Shown: positions 1 through 7,986 of the stretch, in pieces
Numbering within the stretch: the stretch's first letter is position 1
Layout: every line of letters begins with the position of its first letter
Source: an uncultured Bacteroidales bacterium
GTDB taxonomy: Bacteria > Bacteroidota > Bacteroidia > Bacteroidales > UBA932
Assembly: GCA_946405485.1 (NCBI GenBank)
Contig: CAMJHJ010000067.1
Coordinates: 1-11,029 of the forward strand
Length of the DNA: 11,029 nucleotides
Direction: 5' to 3'
Translations under genes and position numbers: made by a program
Notes under the pieces: model-generated
Databases searched by the model: none
Told to the model about the DNA's origin: nothing
What the model saw: the letters and a program-made list of their open reading frames with translations, nothing else

Positions 1-826
1 CGAGGATGACCTCCTTGGTCTGCAGGTTATCGCTGAGGAAGAGGCTGCGCCAGTCGGGGATCAGTTCATACTTGCCGCCGTCGATGATCTGCTTCGCGGC
101 ATCGGCGGCGAGCTCGTAGAGCTTCTCCACGGTGTAGTTGGTGAAGGGCTCGCCCTTGACGGAGGCGGTCACGTTGTTGTACTTGCGGAACGAGGCCTCG
201 TACAGGCAGGCGCGCATCTTAAGGAACAGGGCGACCTCCTTGCTGACGCAGGTGGCGTCGGGGCTGGTCGCGGTGATGTGGTCGATGGCGTAGTCGAGAT
301 CCTCGAGCACGTGCTTCATGATGACGTCGCGGCTCTCGCGGTCCTTGTGCTCGTAGTCGGTGTCGGCCGCGCCGATCACGTGGTCGAACCAGGGAAGGTC
401 ACCGTACTGCTGGACCATCTGGTAGTACTTCCTGCCCCGGAACAGGCGGACCTGGGCGATGAAGTTATCCTTCTCGGCCTCGGACAGGGCGGCGGCAGCG
501 GAACTGTTGAGCTGGGTCAGCACGTAGTTGTACTGAAAGATGTCGTCCCATTCGCCCCATTTGTCGGTGGAAGTCGCAGAATAGCCCTTCTGGAACCTTG
601 CGGAAAGGTTCTGGGCAGGGAAATAATCGGTCGGAACGTCCTTGCTGTAAGCACTGGTCACGGAGCCGAAGCCGCCGTAGAAGCTGTTGATCACGTACTG
701 GACGTTGGTCGCGCTGCTGAAGACCTTCTCGTATCCGGGCTCGTTGGGATTGTACTCCGACAGGTCGCAGGAAACGGCGAAAGCGAACGCAGCACCCAGG
801 GCAATGATAGAAAGTATCTTTTTCAT
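1..826 (-). CDS. SusD/RagB-family outer-membrane lipoprotein, N-terminal part (runs off left edge)
   Basis: About 275 codons are visible on the minus strand; the 3' half lies outside the window, since the family is usually 500-600 residues. The chosen start (826) gives MKKILSIIALGAAFAFAVSC, a lipoprotein signal peptide with the lipobox AVSC and lipidated Cys20. In-frame ATGs at 838 and 832 would only add MDMI. The helical, TPR-like SusD N-terminal region follows, with the typical FRGRKYYQMVQQYGDLPWF stretch near residues 127-145. SusD proteins are surface lipoproteins that cap a SusC channel and bind the glycan or peptide to be imported. The gene starts 13 bases after the stop of the SusC-type gene, so the two are surely co-transcribed. 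The substrate cannot be told from this part. The family call is firm; the exact start is less so. Confidence 0.93.
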   Translation of the reverse strand, partial: MKKILSIIALGAAFAFAVSCDLSEYNPNEPGYEKVFSSATNVQYVINSFYGGFGSVTSAYSKDVPTDYFPAQNLSARFQKGYSATSTDKWGEWDDIFQYNYVLTQLNSSAAAALSEAEKDNFIAQVRLFRGRKYYQMVQQYGDLPWFDHVIGAADTDYEHKDRESRDVIMKHVLEDLDYAIDHITATSPDATCVSKEVALFLKMRACLYEASFRKYNNVTASVKGEPFTNYTVEKLYELAADAAKQIIDGGKYELIPDWRSLFLSDNLQTKEVIL

Positions 827-839
827 AATCATATCCATA

Positions 840-3800
840 TTAGTCGTTCACGATGCAGACGGCGAGACGGTTGTTCTCCGGAGTCCAGGAGGAATCCTTC
901 TCGGTGCCGTAGTATTCAGTAGAGATGCGGTCGGGGCCGATGCCGGCGGCCTTCAGGGCCTCGGCGACGACTTCGGCGCGCTCCTTGGTAAGCACGAAGT
1001 TACGCTGCTCGGTACCGGTACCCTGGTCGGCGTAGCCGGTGATGCTGACCTTCGCGGAAGGGTTGGCCTTGAGGACCTTGACGAGATTGTCGACCTTGTA
1101 GGCCTCGGAGTCGCGGATGACGCTCTGGTTGATCTCGAAGTAGATGTCCTCGAGATGGATCGCCTCGGCGCGGCGGACGGCCATCGGCTTGACGTCAGCC
1201 TTGGCGGCCTCGCAGTCGTCCTTGGCCTTGAGGGCCTTGGCGAGTTCGGCGCGGAGGGCGTCGGCCTCGGCCTTGGCCTTGTCGGCGGCGGCGTTGGCGG
1301 CGTCAGCGGCGGCGTTCGCGGCGGAGAGGGCGGCCGTCAGGGCGGCCGTGTTGGCACCGGCGTTGGCGGCCTTGGCGCTCTTGGCACCGAAGGTCACGTT
1401 CAGGCCCAGGGAGAAGGTGCGGAGCTTCGGATACTGGAAGCCGTAACCGTTGAACCAGTTGAGGGCTTCGGTCGGGTCGTCACCGCCGTAGGTGAGGGTG
1501 GTGATGTCGAAGTCGCGGCCGAAGATCTTGTAGAAGGGAGACCAGTTCCAGAGGTTCTCGCCGGAGAAGTAGATCTTCGCGGCGGTCATGCCGACCTTGC
1601 TGATGATGTTGCGGGGCAGGTTGTAACCGAACTGCAGGTTCTGCAGGTTGATATAGCCGGCATTGTAGACATAGGAGTCGATGGGGAAATCGGCATACTT
1701 GACGTTCCAGTTGGTCTGGGTGTGGTCACGCAGGAGCCTGTGTCCCTGGGAGAGGCCGGGCAGGATGGCGGTGTCGGGATTGATGAATTTGCCGTTCTCA
1801 TCGAACTTGGCATACTTGTCGAGGGCCCACTTGGTCATCGGGCCGTAGGCGTTGGCATACAGGTTGAACGGCAGGAAGCCGCCGTATGCGATGAAGTCCT
1901 GGTGGATGATGCCCTGGAAGTTGGCGCTCAGGTACCAGTTGGCCCAGTCGAAGTCAAATCCGAAGGAGAAGGGATACCGGGCCCACTTGTTACCGATGAT
2001 TTCAAGGTCGCCCTTGTCATCGAGCTGCATGTTGCCGAAGTCGATCTTGTCGTCGCCGTTCAGGTCCTTGATCCAGAGGTCACCGACACGGATGTCAGAC
2101 TGCTTGGAGTGATAGCGCATGTCTTCGTCGGCGATGACGTAAGGCTTGCCGGTACCGAAAGCGTTGTCGATCTCGTCCTGGGTCTTGAACAGACCGTTGC
2201 TGCGCAGACCGTAGAAGTCTCCGAGCCGCTGTCCTACGTGATAGGTGAAGGGCTTGATGCTGCCGGATTCGTTGCCGTTGTACTCGTCGACGATGGCGTA
2301 GTGGTCGCTGATGGAGGCGTGGAAGCCGAAGTGTCCGGGACGGCCGGCCATCATGAACGGCTGGTTGAACCGCACGGTCAGCTCCCATCCGTAGGTGGAC
2401 ATCGAGGCGTTGTTGCCCAGGTTGCTGTTGGCGCCGTACTGGCCGTAGACGGAGGCGTGCTCGGTACCGGGAGTCAGCATGTCGGTGTTGCGACGGATGA
2501 AATAGTCGTAGGTGACGTCGAGCTTGTTGTTGAAGAACGAAGCGTCGGCACCGACGTTGAAGGTCTTCAGCTTGGACCAGGTGTACTGGAAGTTGGTCAC
2601 GTCGGGAACCTCATAGACACGGTAGGTGGAGGCTCCGTTGATGACGCGGTTGCTGGCGACGTCGATGTTGAAAGTATCCTCGGTGTTGTAGGCGCCCGCG
2701 CTCATGCAGTCACCCAGAATACCATAGGATACGCGGAACTTGAGGGCGCTGATGAATTTAGGGCTGATCTTCCACCAGGGCTCCTGCGAAACACGCCACG
2801 CGGCGGAAGCCGACGGGAAGAAGCCCCACTGGTACTGGTTGACGTACACGGAAGATCCGTCATAACGGCCGTTGAACTCGAGCAGGTAGCGGTCGTCGAA
2901 GGCGTAGTTCAGGCGGAAGAAGACGCCGGCGTTGCGCCAGTGCTTGGCCTTGCTGCCGTCCCAGTACTGCGCATAGCCGGTCGCAGCCTCGCCGTTGCGC
3001 TCGATGGTGCCGAGGGCGTAGGCCCAGGGGTTGGCGGCGTCCGCATCCCAGTAGTCGAGGCCGTACATCTTGATCTCCTCGTCCATGCGGTTGCGCTTCT
3101 CGTAGTTGTAACCGACCATGGCCTTGAGCCAGTGCTTGTCGAAGGTGTTCTCGTACTCGGTGTAGGCATTGACGACGCTCCAGTCCTGGGTGGTCGTGTT
3201 GCGCCGGATGCTCTGACGGTACATGTCGTTCTTCGCGGGATTGCCGTTGTCGGGCTGCGTGAAGGTCATGATGGCCTGGCCCGTGGCGGGATCCACGGCG
3301 TCGCTGTACCACACGCCCGCATCCTTGGTCTCGAACTTGATGTCCTTGGTGCGGTAGGTGTAGTCGGCGTGGAAGCGGAGGGTGTTGTCGAAGAAGGACG
3401 CGGCGAGGGAGGTCGAAGTCCTGAAGGCGTCGACGTCCTTGGTCTTGCCCTTGCGCTTGTAGGAGATCGGGTCATAAGAGTCGCCGATCAAGCCGGAGAG
3501 AATGAAGCCGCCGGCCTTGGTGAAGGTGCCGTCCGGGTTGTAGACCGGCCAGGTCGGGGCGCCGTAGGTCTTCGCACGGACCTGCGGGGCGTTCATGCCG
3601 TTACCGTTGGAAGAAATACCGTAGTCGACCTTGTCCTTGGCGTACTCGATGTTCTCGCCGATGGAGAGCCAGTCGGTGATCTTGATGTCGACCTTCGAAC
3701 GGAGGTTGTATTTCTTGTAGGGGTCGGACTTCCCGACATAGATGCCGGCATAGTCATACATACGGCCGGAGAGCAGGTAGCTGACACGGCCGTTGTTGCC

Positions 3801-4916
3801 GCTGACGGAGACGTTGTGGATCTGAGAGGAGGTGCGGTCCTTAAACATGGCCTTCCACCAGTCGGTGCCACCGTAGTACTCATACTTACCTTTGTTGGTC
3901 GTATAGACTCCGCCCACGAGAGCGGCCTGCTTCTCGGGATCCAGGTAGCCGGCGTTGATGTCCGTCAGCTTGGTCTTGGCGGGCCATACATAGTCCGTGG
4001 TGGCATATTTGCCATACCAGCCATAGTAAGCTTCGGCCTTGACCCGGGTGTAGAGCTCACCGTCGGTGACGAGGTCGGGCGTGGCGGTAGGAGTCATGAA
4101 GTTGTAGTTGCCGCTGTAGGAGACGGTCACCATCTCCTCCTTGGGGGCGTTCTTGGTGGTGATGAGCATGACGCCGTAGGCACCGCGGCTGCCGTAGATG
4201 GCGGAGGCGGCGGCGTCCTTCAGCACGGACACGCTCTCGATGTCATTGGGGTTCAGGCTGGCGGGGTCGCCCTCGACGCCGTCGATGAGGACCAGGGAGC
4301 CGAAGTAGTCGCCGGCAGCCGAGCTGGACGCCAGGGTGTTCCAGGTACCGCGGATCTGATAACCGGAGAGGTTGTTGACGTCGCGGTAGGGAGCACCGTC
4401 GATGGTGGCGATCTCGACGGCGGGCATGTTACCCAGCAGCATCTGGTCGACGTTGGCCGCGACCCTGTTCTCGAAGGCCTTGGAATCGACGACGTCCACG
4501 GCGCCGGTCAGGTTGGCCTTCTTGATGGCGCCGTAACCGACGACGACGACGTCATCGAGGGTCGTGGCGGCATCCTCCAGCGCGGAGTTGATGCTCGTGC
4601 GGCCGTTGACCGGGATCTCCTGGTCCTTCATGCCGATGAAGGAGACCACGAGGGTCTGGTCGGGACGGACGTTCAGGGTGTAGCGACCGTCCAGGTCGGT
4701 GACGGTGCCCTGGGTCGTGCCCTTGACCATCACGCTCGCACCGGGAAGGGGCTGGCCCTGGTCGTCGTAGATGACGCCGCGGACGGTGACCGTCTTGCCC
4801 GGTGTCTGGTCGGAATCGGCTTTGGCGGGAGCCGCATAGACGGACACGAAGGCCGGTCCGAAGAGCAGCAGAGCCGCCAAGCAGAAACGAACAATGAACT
4901 TTTGATTCATAATCAT
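840..4916 (-). CDS. SusC/RagA TonB-dependent receptor with C-terminal OmpA-like peptidoglycan-binding domain (fusion)
   Basis: This 1358-residue outer-membrane importer is the channel partner of the SusD protein encoded downstream. Domains in order: signal peptide (about 1-29, ending near VYA-AP); carboxypeptidase-D-regulatory-like domain (about 43-113, with GVIYDDQGQPLPGASVMVKG); TonB box region (DDVVVVGYG, 121-129); plug with the SusC signature LKDAAASAIYGSRGAYGV (232-249); and a 22-strand-type barrel ending in RTFSLGLNVTF at about residue 1176. SusC proteins normally stop there. This one goes on with an Ala-rich, probably helical linker (about 1177-1250) and an OmpA-like domain (about 1253-1358). 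That domain contains VSITGYADQGTG and LTKERAEVV, so Asp1297 and Arg1313 match the diaminopimelate-contacting Asp and Arg of OmpA domains. The barrel's C-terminus faces the periplasm, so the extra domain is correctly placed to bind peptidoglycan. The start at 4916 (MIMNQKF) could also be 4910 (MNQKF). Codon use is strongly biased. Confidence 0.95.
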   Translation of the reverse strand: MIMNQKFIVRFCLAALLLFGPAFVSVYAAPAKADSDQTPGKTVTVRGVIYDDQGQPLPGASVMVKGTTQGTVTDLDGRYTLNVRPDQTLVVSFIGMKDQEIPVNGRTSINSALEDAATTLDDVVVVGYGAIKKANLTGAVDVVDSKAFENRVAANVDQMLLGNMPAVEIATIDGAPYRDVNNLSGYQIRGTWNTLASSSAAGDYFGSLVLIDGVEGDPASLNPNDIESVSVLKDAAASAIYGSRGAYGVMLITTKNAPKEEMVTVSYSGNYNFMTPTATPDLVTDGELYTRVKAEAYYGWYGKYATTDYVWPAKTKLTDINAGYLDPEKQAALVGGVYTTNKGKYEYYGGTDWWKAMFKDRTSSQIHNVSVSGNNGRVSYLLSGRMYDYAGIYVGKSDPYKKYNLRSKVDIKITDWLSIGENIEYAKDKVDYGISSNGNGMNAPQVRAKTYGAPTWPVYNPDGTFTKAGGFILSGLIGDSYDPISYKRKGKTKDVDAFRTSTSLAASFFDNTLRFHADYTYRTKDIKFETKDAGVWYSDAVDPATGQAIMTFTQPDNGNPAKNDMYRQSIRRNTTTQDWSVVNAYTEYENTFDKHWLKAMVGYNYEKRNRMDEEIKMYGLDYWDADAANPWAYALGTIERNGEAATGYAQYWDGSKAKHWRNAGVFFRLNYAFDDRYLLEFNGRYDGSSVYVNQYQWGFFPSASAAWRVSQEPWWKISPKFISALKFRVSYGILGDCMSAGAYNTEDTFNIDVASNRVINGASTYRVYEVPDVTNFQYTWSKLKTFNVGADASFFNNKLDVTYDYFIRRNTDMLTPGTEHASVYGQYGANSNLGNNASMSTYGWELTVRFNQPFMMAGRPGHFGFHASISDHYAIVDEYNGNESGSIKPFTYHVGQRLGDFYGLRSNGLFKTQDEIDNAFGTGKPYVIADEDMRYHSKQSDIRVGDLWIKDLNGDDKIDFGNMQLDDKGDLEIIGNKWARYPFSFGFDFDWANWYLSANFQGIIHQDFIAYGGFLPFNLYANAYGPMTKWALDKYAKFDENGKFINPDTAILPGLSQGHRLLRDHTQTNWNVKYADFPIDSYVYNAGYINLQNLQFGYNLPRNIISKVGMTAAKIYFSGENLWNWSPFYKIFGRDFDITTLTYGGDDPTEALNWFNGYGFQYPKLRTFSLGLNVTFGAKSAKAANAGANTAALTAALSAANAAADAANAAADKAKAEADALRAELAKALKAKDDCEAAKADVKPMAVRRAEAIHLEDIYFEINQSVIRDSEAYKVDNLVKVLKANPSAKVSITGYADQGTGTEQRNFVLTKERAEVVAEALKAAGIGPDRISTEYYGTEKDSSWTPENNRLAVCIVND
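1281..1322 (-). repeat. Two 21-base tandem repeats coding for AANAAAD heptads in the SusC-OmpA linker
   Basis: Positions 1281-1301 and 1302-1322 are 21-base direct repeats differing at two bases. On the coding (minus) strand each encodes the heptad AANAAAD (residues about 1199-1205 and 1206-1212). They lie in the linker joining barrel and OmpA domain, within a longer Ala/Lys/Asp/Glu-rich helical segment. Heptad spacing suggests a helical rod or coiled coil. Repeats of this kind change copy number easily, so linker length may vary between strains (inference). Confidence 0.75.
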
Positions 4917-4961
4917 TACGTTTTTTAGTTAATAAAGTTTGTGGTTATAGTTAGATTTTAG

Positions 4962-4969
4962 TTGCGCAA
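4962..4969. promoter_or_regulatory. Candidate LacI-family operator (TTGCGCAA) in the susC-type leader
   Basis: An 8-base perfect palindrome with a central CG, the usual symmetry of LacI/GalR-family operators. It lies a few bases downstream of the expected start of the susC-type transcript, where a bound repressor would block transcription. The site is short and could occur by chance; the assignment rests on position and on the lacI-type gene next door. Confidence 0.35.
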
Positions 4970-4979
4970 ACGATAGGCA

Positions 4980-4987
4980 CAAATATA
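4980..4987 (-). promoter_or_regulatory. Promoter -7 box of the susC/susD-type operon
   Basis: Read on the minus strand this is TATATTTG, an exact match to the Bacteroidetes -7 consensus TAnnTTTG. It would start transcription near 4974 and give a leader of about 57 bases before the receptor ATG. I see no good TTTG 19-21 bases upstream of it, so the promoter may be weak on its own or need help. The rest of this 193-base, AT-rich spacer holds the lacI-type promoter and two small palindromes. Confidence 0.5.
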
Positions 4988-5017
4988 TAAAAATTATCGG
5001 TATTTTACCTTTCATGC

Positions 5018-5049
5018 TTGTTTTTTTTGCTTTTTTGGGTGTATTTTTG
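5018..5049 (+). promoter_or_regulatory. Promoter of the lacI-type regulator gene
   Basis: TTG at 5018-5020, a 21-base spacer, then TATTTTTG at 5042-5049, which fits the Bacteroidetes -33/-7 consensus. Transcription would start near 5056, about 54 bases before the ATG at 5110. The surrounding sequence is T-rich, which raises the chance of random matches. Confidence 0.5.
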
Positions 5050-5088
5050 CGGAAGATAGCGGGTTTCTTTTGAGAGATCCGGAAAAAA

Positions 5089-5096
5089 AAACGTTT
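5089..5096. promoter_or_regulatory. Candidate LacI-family operator (AAACGTTT) before the regulator gene
   Basis: A perfect 8-base palindrome with central CG, overlapping a second palindrome CGTTTAAACG at 5092-5101 (central TTTAAA). It lies in the 5' leader of the lacI-type gene, 14 bases before the ATG, where autorepression would be expected. AAACG half-sites also occur at 4968-4972 and, reversed, at 4919-4923. Binding is inference. Confidence 0.35.
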
Positions 5097-5109
5097 AAAC
5101 GACACCAGG

Positions 5110-6120
5110 ATGGCGCTTGACACACTAGCCAGCATCGCAGAAAAGGCCCAATGTTCAGTCTCCACTGTTTCCCGCGTCCTCAGCGGGAAAGCGGAGAAGT
5201 ATCGGATCAGCGACGCGACCGTCGCCCGCGTCCGGGAGGTGGCCGAGCAGTCCAACTACACTCCCAGTCTCTTGGCCAAAGGACTGCGGGCCGGCAAGAC
5301 CGACACCATCGGTTTGCTTATCCCCGGAGTTGACGATACTTTCTTTTCTGGGATTGCCAGCTGTATCATCGCAGAGGCTAAAAACGTAGGTTATACTACC
5401 ATCGTAGTAGATACACAGGAGAACGTAAAAAACGAGTGTGAGGGCCTTTCGACGCTGCTTGCACGTAAGGTTGACGGCATCATCGCCGTCCCTTGCGGAA
5501 AGGAAACCGATGCGTTTGACAAGGCTGTCGGTGCGGATCTGCCGGTGGTCATCGTGGACCGCTATTTTAAAAAAGGGGATAACTGGTCCTTCGTGACCAC
5601 GGACAATTACAAAGGGGCTGTCATGGCGGTCGAACACCTTGTTTCCTGTGGTCATCGCAGGATTGCCTGTATCCAAGGAAGCCAAGATGCCATGACTTGC
5701 CGGGAACGGGTGCGGGGCTACACCGATACGATGCGGCGTCTCGGACTTGAAGACCATATCCGCATTTCCGGGGACAGGTTTTCCATCCAGAACGGATATG
5801 CGGAGACCAATCTGCTCCTGAGCGGTTCCGACTGCCCGACTGCAGTCATCGCCTTGAGCAACAAAATTCTTCTGGGAGCGGTCAAAGCCGTCACGGAGTC
5901 TGGCCGTCGTATTCCCGATGACATTTCCATCATTTCCTTCGACGACAACCTGCTGTTCAATTACATGACTCCCCGGATCACATGTATCTCACAGCCCGTT
6001 CAGGAGATCAGCTTGATGGCGGTCAAGCTGTTATTGAAAAAGATTGCCGGCGAGAAGAACGCGTCTCACTTGTTCCTCCCGCCGGGTCTCGTAGTCCGGG
6101 ATTCTGTCAAATCACTTTAA
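5110..6120 (+). CDS. LacI/GalR-family transcriptional regulator
   Basis: This 336-residue protein has the normal length and layout of the family. The N-terminal helix-turn-helix is at about residues 5-25 (TLASIAEKAQCSVSTVSRVLSG). The hinge helix follows (YTPSLLAKGLRAGKTDTIG, about 50-68), then a periplasmic-binding-protein-like effector domain from about 67 to the end, including HLVSCGHRRIACIQGS and ISIISFDDN. Such proteins bind palindromic operators as dimers, and a small ligand, usually a sugar or sugar phosphate, changes affinity. The gene is transcribed away from the SusC/SusD-type pair, which makes that pair the likely target along with the gene itself; this is inference from position. 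The ATG at 5110 directly precedes the HTH, as is usual. Its stop overlaps that of sppA. Confidence 0.95.
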   Translation: MALDTLASIAEKAQCSVSTVSRVLSGKAEKYRISDATVARVREVAEQSNYTPSLLAKGLRAGKTDTIGLLIPGVDDTFFSGIASCIIAEAKNVGYTTIVVDTQENVKNECEGLSTLLARKVDGIIAVPCGKETDAFDKAVGADLPVVIVDRYFKKGDNWSFVTTDNYKGAVMAVEHLVSCGHRRIACIQGSQDAMTCRERVRGYTDTMRRLGLEDHIRISGDRFSIQNGYAETNLLLSGSDCPTAVIALSNKILLGAVKAVTESGRRIPDDISIISFDDNLLFNYMTPRITCISQPVQEISLMAVKLLLKKIAGEKNASHLFLPPGLVVRDSVKSL

Positions 6121-7928
6121 TCAGCCCAGACGATTTCGTAAGGCATCCGGGCGACCATGACGGAACGACCACCCGCTTTCAAGCCGTCCGCCCAACGGAG
6201 TAGGGCTTTCGCAGCAGGCTCCAGGACCGTTCCACTGAAAATGTCCTCCCCCGCAGGCTTGCTCCCCATCATCTCCATCATCTGTTCCATCGCTGTCAGC
6301 GGCTTAGGATAAGCCACGACATTCCAATTCTTCAGGTCGCTCTCATCCAGACTCTCGCTCACGGCATCCGCCGCCCACTTGATGGCATCCTCCAGGGTTC
6401 CGATCTCATCCACAAGGTGGATGGCGAGCGCGTCCTGTCCCGTCCAGACGCGGCCCTGAGCCATGCTGTCCACGAAATCGGAGGTCAGGTTTCGCCCCTC
6501 AGCCACCAGATTGACAAAACGGTCGTAGATACGTTCGACAGACGCTTGCATATACGCCGTTTCATCCGTATCCAGGGGACGCATCAAGGACATGACGTCG
6601 GAGTGCTTGTTGGAATTGACCGGCGTATACGTGACATGCGCGACGTCCTTCATCGTCTTGCTGAAATCGGGAATCATGCTGAATACGCCGATGGAACCGG
6701 TGAGCGTCGTAGGATCGGACAGGATATGGTTGCAGCCGGCGGAAATCCAATATCCTCCGGAAGCGGCGTAGTTGCCGTAGGATGCGACGACAGGCTTGTC
6801 GGCTTTAAGCAACTGAATCTCTTCCCGGATCTTCTCGGAAGCCAGGACGCTGCCTCCCGGAGAATTGACACGGAATACCACAGCCTTGACGGTCGAGTCG
6901 GCGCGGACCTTCGCAATGACATTGGCGAAACGGTCTCCGGCGACACTCTGTTTGCCTTTTCCGTCCACGATATCGCCGTCCGCATAGACCACGGCGATCT
7001 TTTTCTTGGCCTTCAGGTTCGGCGTCGCTTTGGCGTTGACATAATCAGGGAAGGACACCATCTTGACATCCTTGAACTTGTCGACGACAGCCAGATCGGC
7101 CAACTTACCCTTGAGCTCCTCCTTCGTCAAGAGGCCGTCCACCAGATTCGCATCGAGGAAATCCTGGGGGAAGTTGAGTTTCAAACCGTCGATGAGCGCA
7201 TTCAACTGGTCGACAGGGATTCCGCGACTGGCGGAGATCCCGCGCACGAATTCATTCCAGATCGAAGAAATCATTTCCTGGTTTTGCTCCATGTTTTCGG
7301 GGCTGGCGGAGTTGCGGATATACATCTCACCGGCAGACTTATACTTACCATGGCGGATCAATTGCACGTTGACGCCCAGTTTGTCAAGGATGTCCTTGAG
7401 GAAAACCATCTGCCCGCTGATCCCGTGGAACATGGAGGTGATGCCGTCATGCGAGGTCATATAGACCTTGTCGGAAACAGAAGCGAGATAATAGCCCCCC
7501 GTACTCACATTGTCCATATAGGAAATGATGGGCTTGCCGCTCTCACGGAAATGCTCCAGCGCTTTGCGGAACTCATAAATATGCCCCATTCCCATGGCGG
7601 TGTTCTCCGGAAGGAGATAGATATACTTGACGGCGTTGTCTTCCGCGGCGGCATTGATGGCACGGACGGCGTCCCAAAGTCCGACAGTGGTAGTCTGGGA
7701 ACCTTGCAGCGAAGCCAGGCTGGGCATGGAGAGTTCTTCGGAGGACTGCTCGGCCAGCGTGATCTCACCCATGTCGATTTTCAAGACGGCGTCCTTAGGG
7801 ATGGACGGGGTGCCGCTGCCGACGGCAGCCATGGAACCGATGAAGCCGAAGAAGAGGAAAAACCCGATGATGCCGAGGATGAAAAGGCCGCAGATGACGG
7901 CCAGAACCATTTTAACGAAATCCTTCAT
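6117..7928 (-). CDS. sppA: Signal peptide peptidase SppA, 67-kDa type
   Basis: This 603-residue membrane-bound serine protease degrades signal peptides left in the membrane after cleavage. The length matches the long SppA form with two tandem ClpP-like halves. An N-terminal membrane anchor covers about residues 7-37. The Ser-Lys dyad is visible: Lys197 in GKYKSAGEMYIR and nucleophile Ser390 in NYAASGGYWIS. The supporting oxyanion stretch VNSPGGS (355-360) and LTGSIGVFS (409-417) are present. The N-terminal half keeps a decayed copy of the motif, STGGYYLAS. The start at 7928 directly precedes the anchor. It diverges from hisS and converges on the lacI-type gene with a 4-base overlap; no terminator is visible at that junction. 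Confidence 0.96.
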   Translation of the reverse strand: MKDFVKMVLAVICGLFILGIIGFFLFFGFIGSMAAVGSGTPSIPKDAVLKIDMGEITLAEQSSEELSMPSLASLQGSQTTTVGLWDAVRAINAAAEDNAVKYIYLLPENTAMGMGHIYEFRKALEHFRESGKPIISYMDNVSTGGYYLASVSDKVYMTSHDGITSMFHGISGQMVFLKDILDKLGVNVQLIRHGKYKSAGEMYIRNSASPENMEQNQEMISSIWNEFVRGISASRGIPVDQLNALIDGLKLNFPQDFLDANLVDGLLTKEELKGKLADLAVVDKFKDVKMVSFPDYVNAKATPNLKAKKKIAVVYADGDIVDGKGKQSVAGDRFANVIAKVRADSTVKAVVFRVNSPGGSVLASEKIREEIQLLKADKPVVASYGNYAASGGYWISAGCNHILSDPTTLTGSIGVFSMIPDFSKTMKDVAHVTYTPVNSNKHSDVMSLMRPLDTDETAYMQASVERIYDRFVNLVAEGRNLTSDFVDSMAQGRVWTGQDALAIHLVDEIGTLEDAIKWAADAVSESLDESDLKNWNVVAYPKPLTAMEQMMEMMGSKPAGEDIFSGTVLEPAAKALLRWADGLKAGGRSVMVARMPYEIVWAD

Positions 7929-7954
7929 TTTCTTGCATGTAATATAACGGATGG

Positions 7955-7986
7955 CAAATTTAATAAAATCAGTAAAAAATCCTAAA
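7955..7986 (-). promoter_or_regulatory. sppA promoter
   Basis: On the minus strand TTTA (7986-7983), a 20-base spacer, then TAAATTTG (7962-7955), an exact TAnnTTTG box. Transcription would start near 7949, about 21 bases before the sppA ATG. The -33 element is TTTA rather than TTTG. It is the mirror image of the hisS promoter. Confidence 0.55.

Noticed and set aside
278..922. Plus-strand frame of 214 codons opposite the SusD-type gene
   Set aside because: Shadow of a clear SusD coding sequence; no domain or start signal of its own.
840..4916. The fusion as an assembly or frameshift artefact of adjacent susC and ompA genes
   Set aside because: Only the linker and C-terminal domain of an OmpA protein are present, with no signal peptide or second barrel, and the reading frame and codon use continue smoothly. 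Not fully excluded without reads.
687..4928. Plus-strand open frame of 1413 codons, longer than the gene opposite it
   Set aside because: It is the in-phase complement of the SusC-type gene. Its product is a Val/Gly/Asp/Leu-rich string with no domain, and the minus-strand protein is unmistakable.
4929..5255. Minus-strand frame of 108 codons across the SusC/LacI spacer
   Set aside because: Its 5' part is the complement of the LacI DNA-binding region and the rest is the AT-rich promoter spacer; the Lys/Phe/Ile-rich tail reflects base composition.
6417..7985. Plus-strand open frame of 522 codons opposite sppA
   Set aside because: In-phase complement of sppA; low-complexity Asp/His/Gly/Val-rich product, and no recognisable domain.
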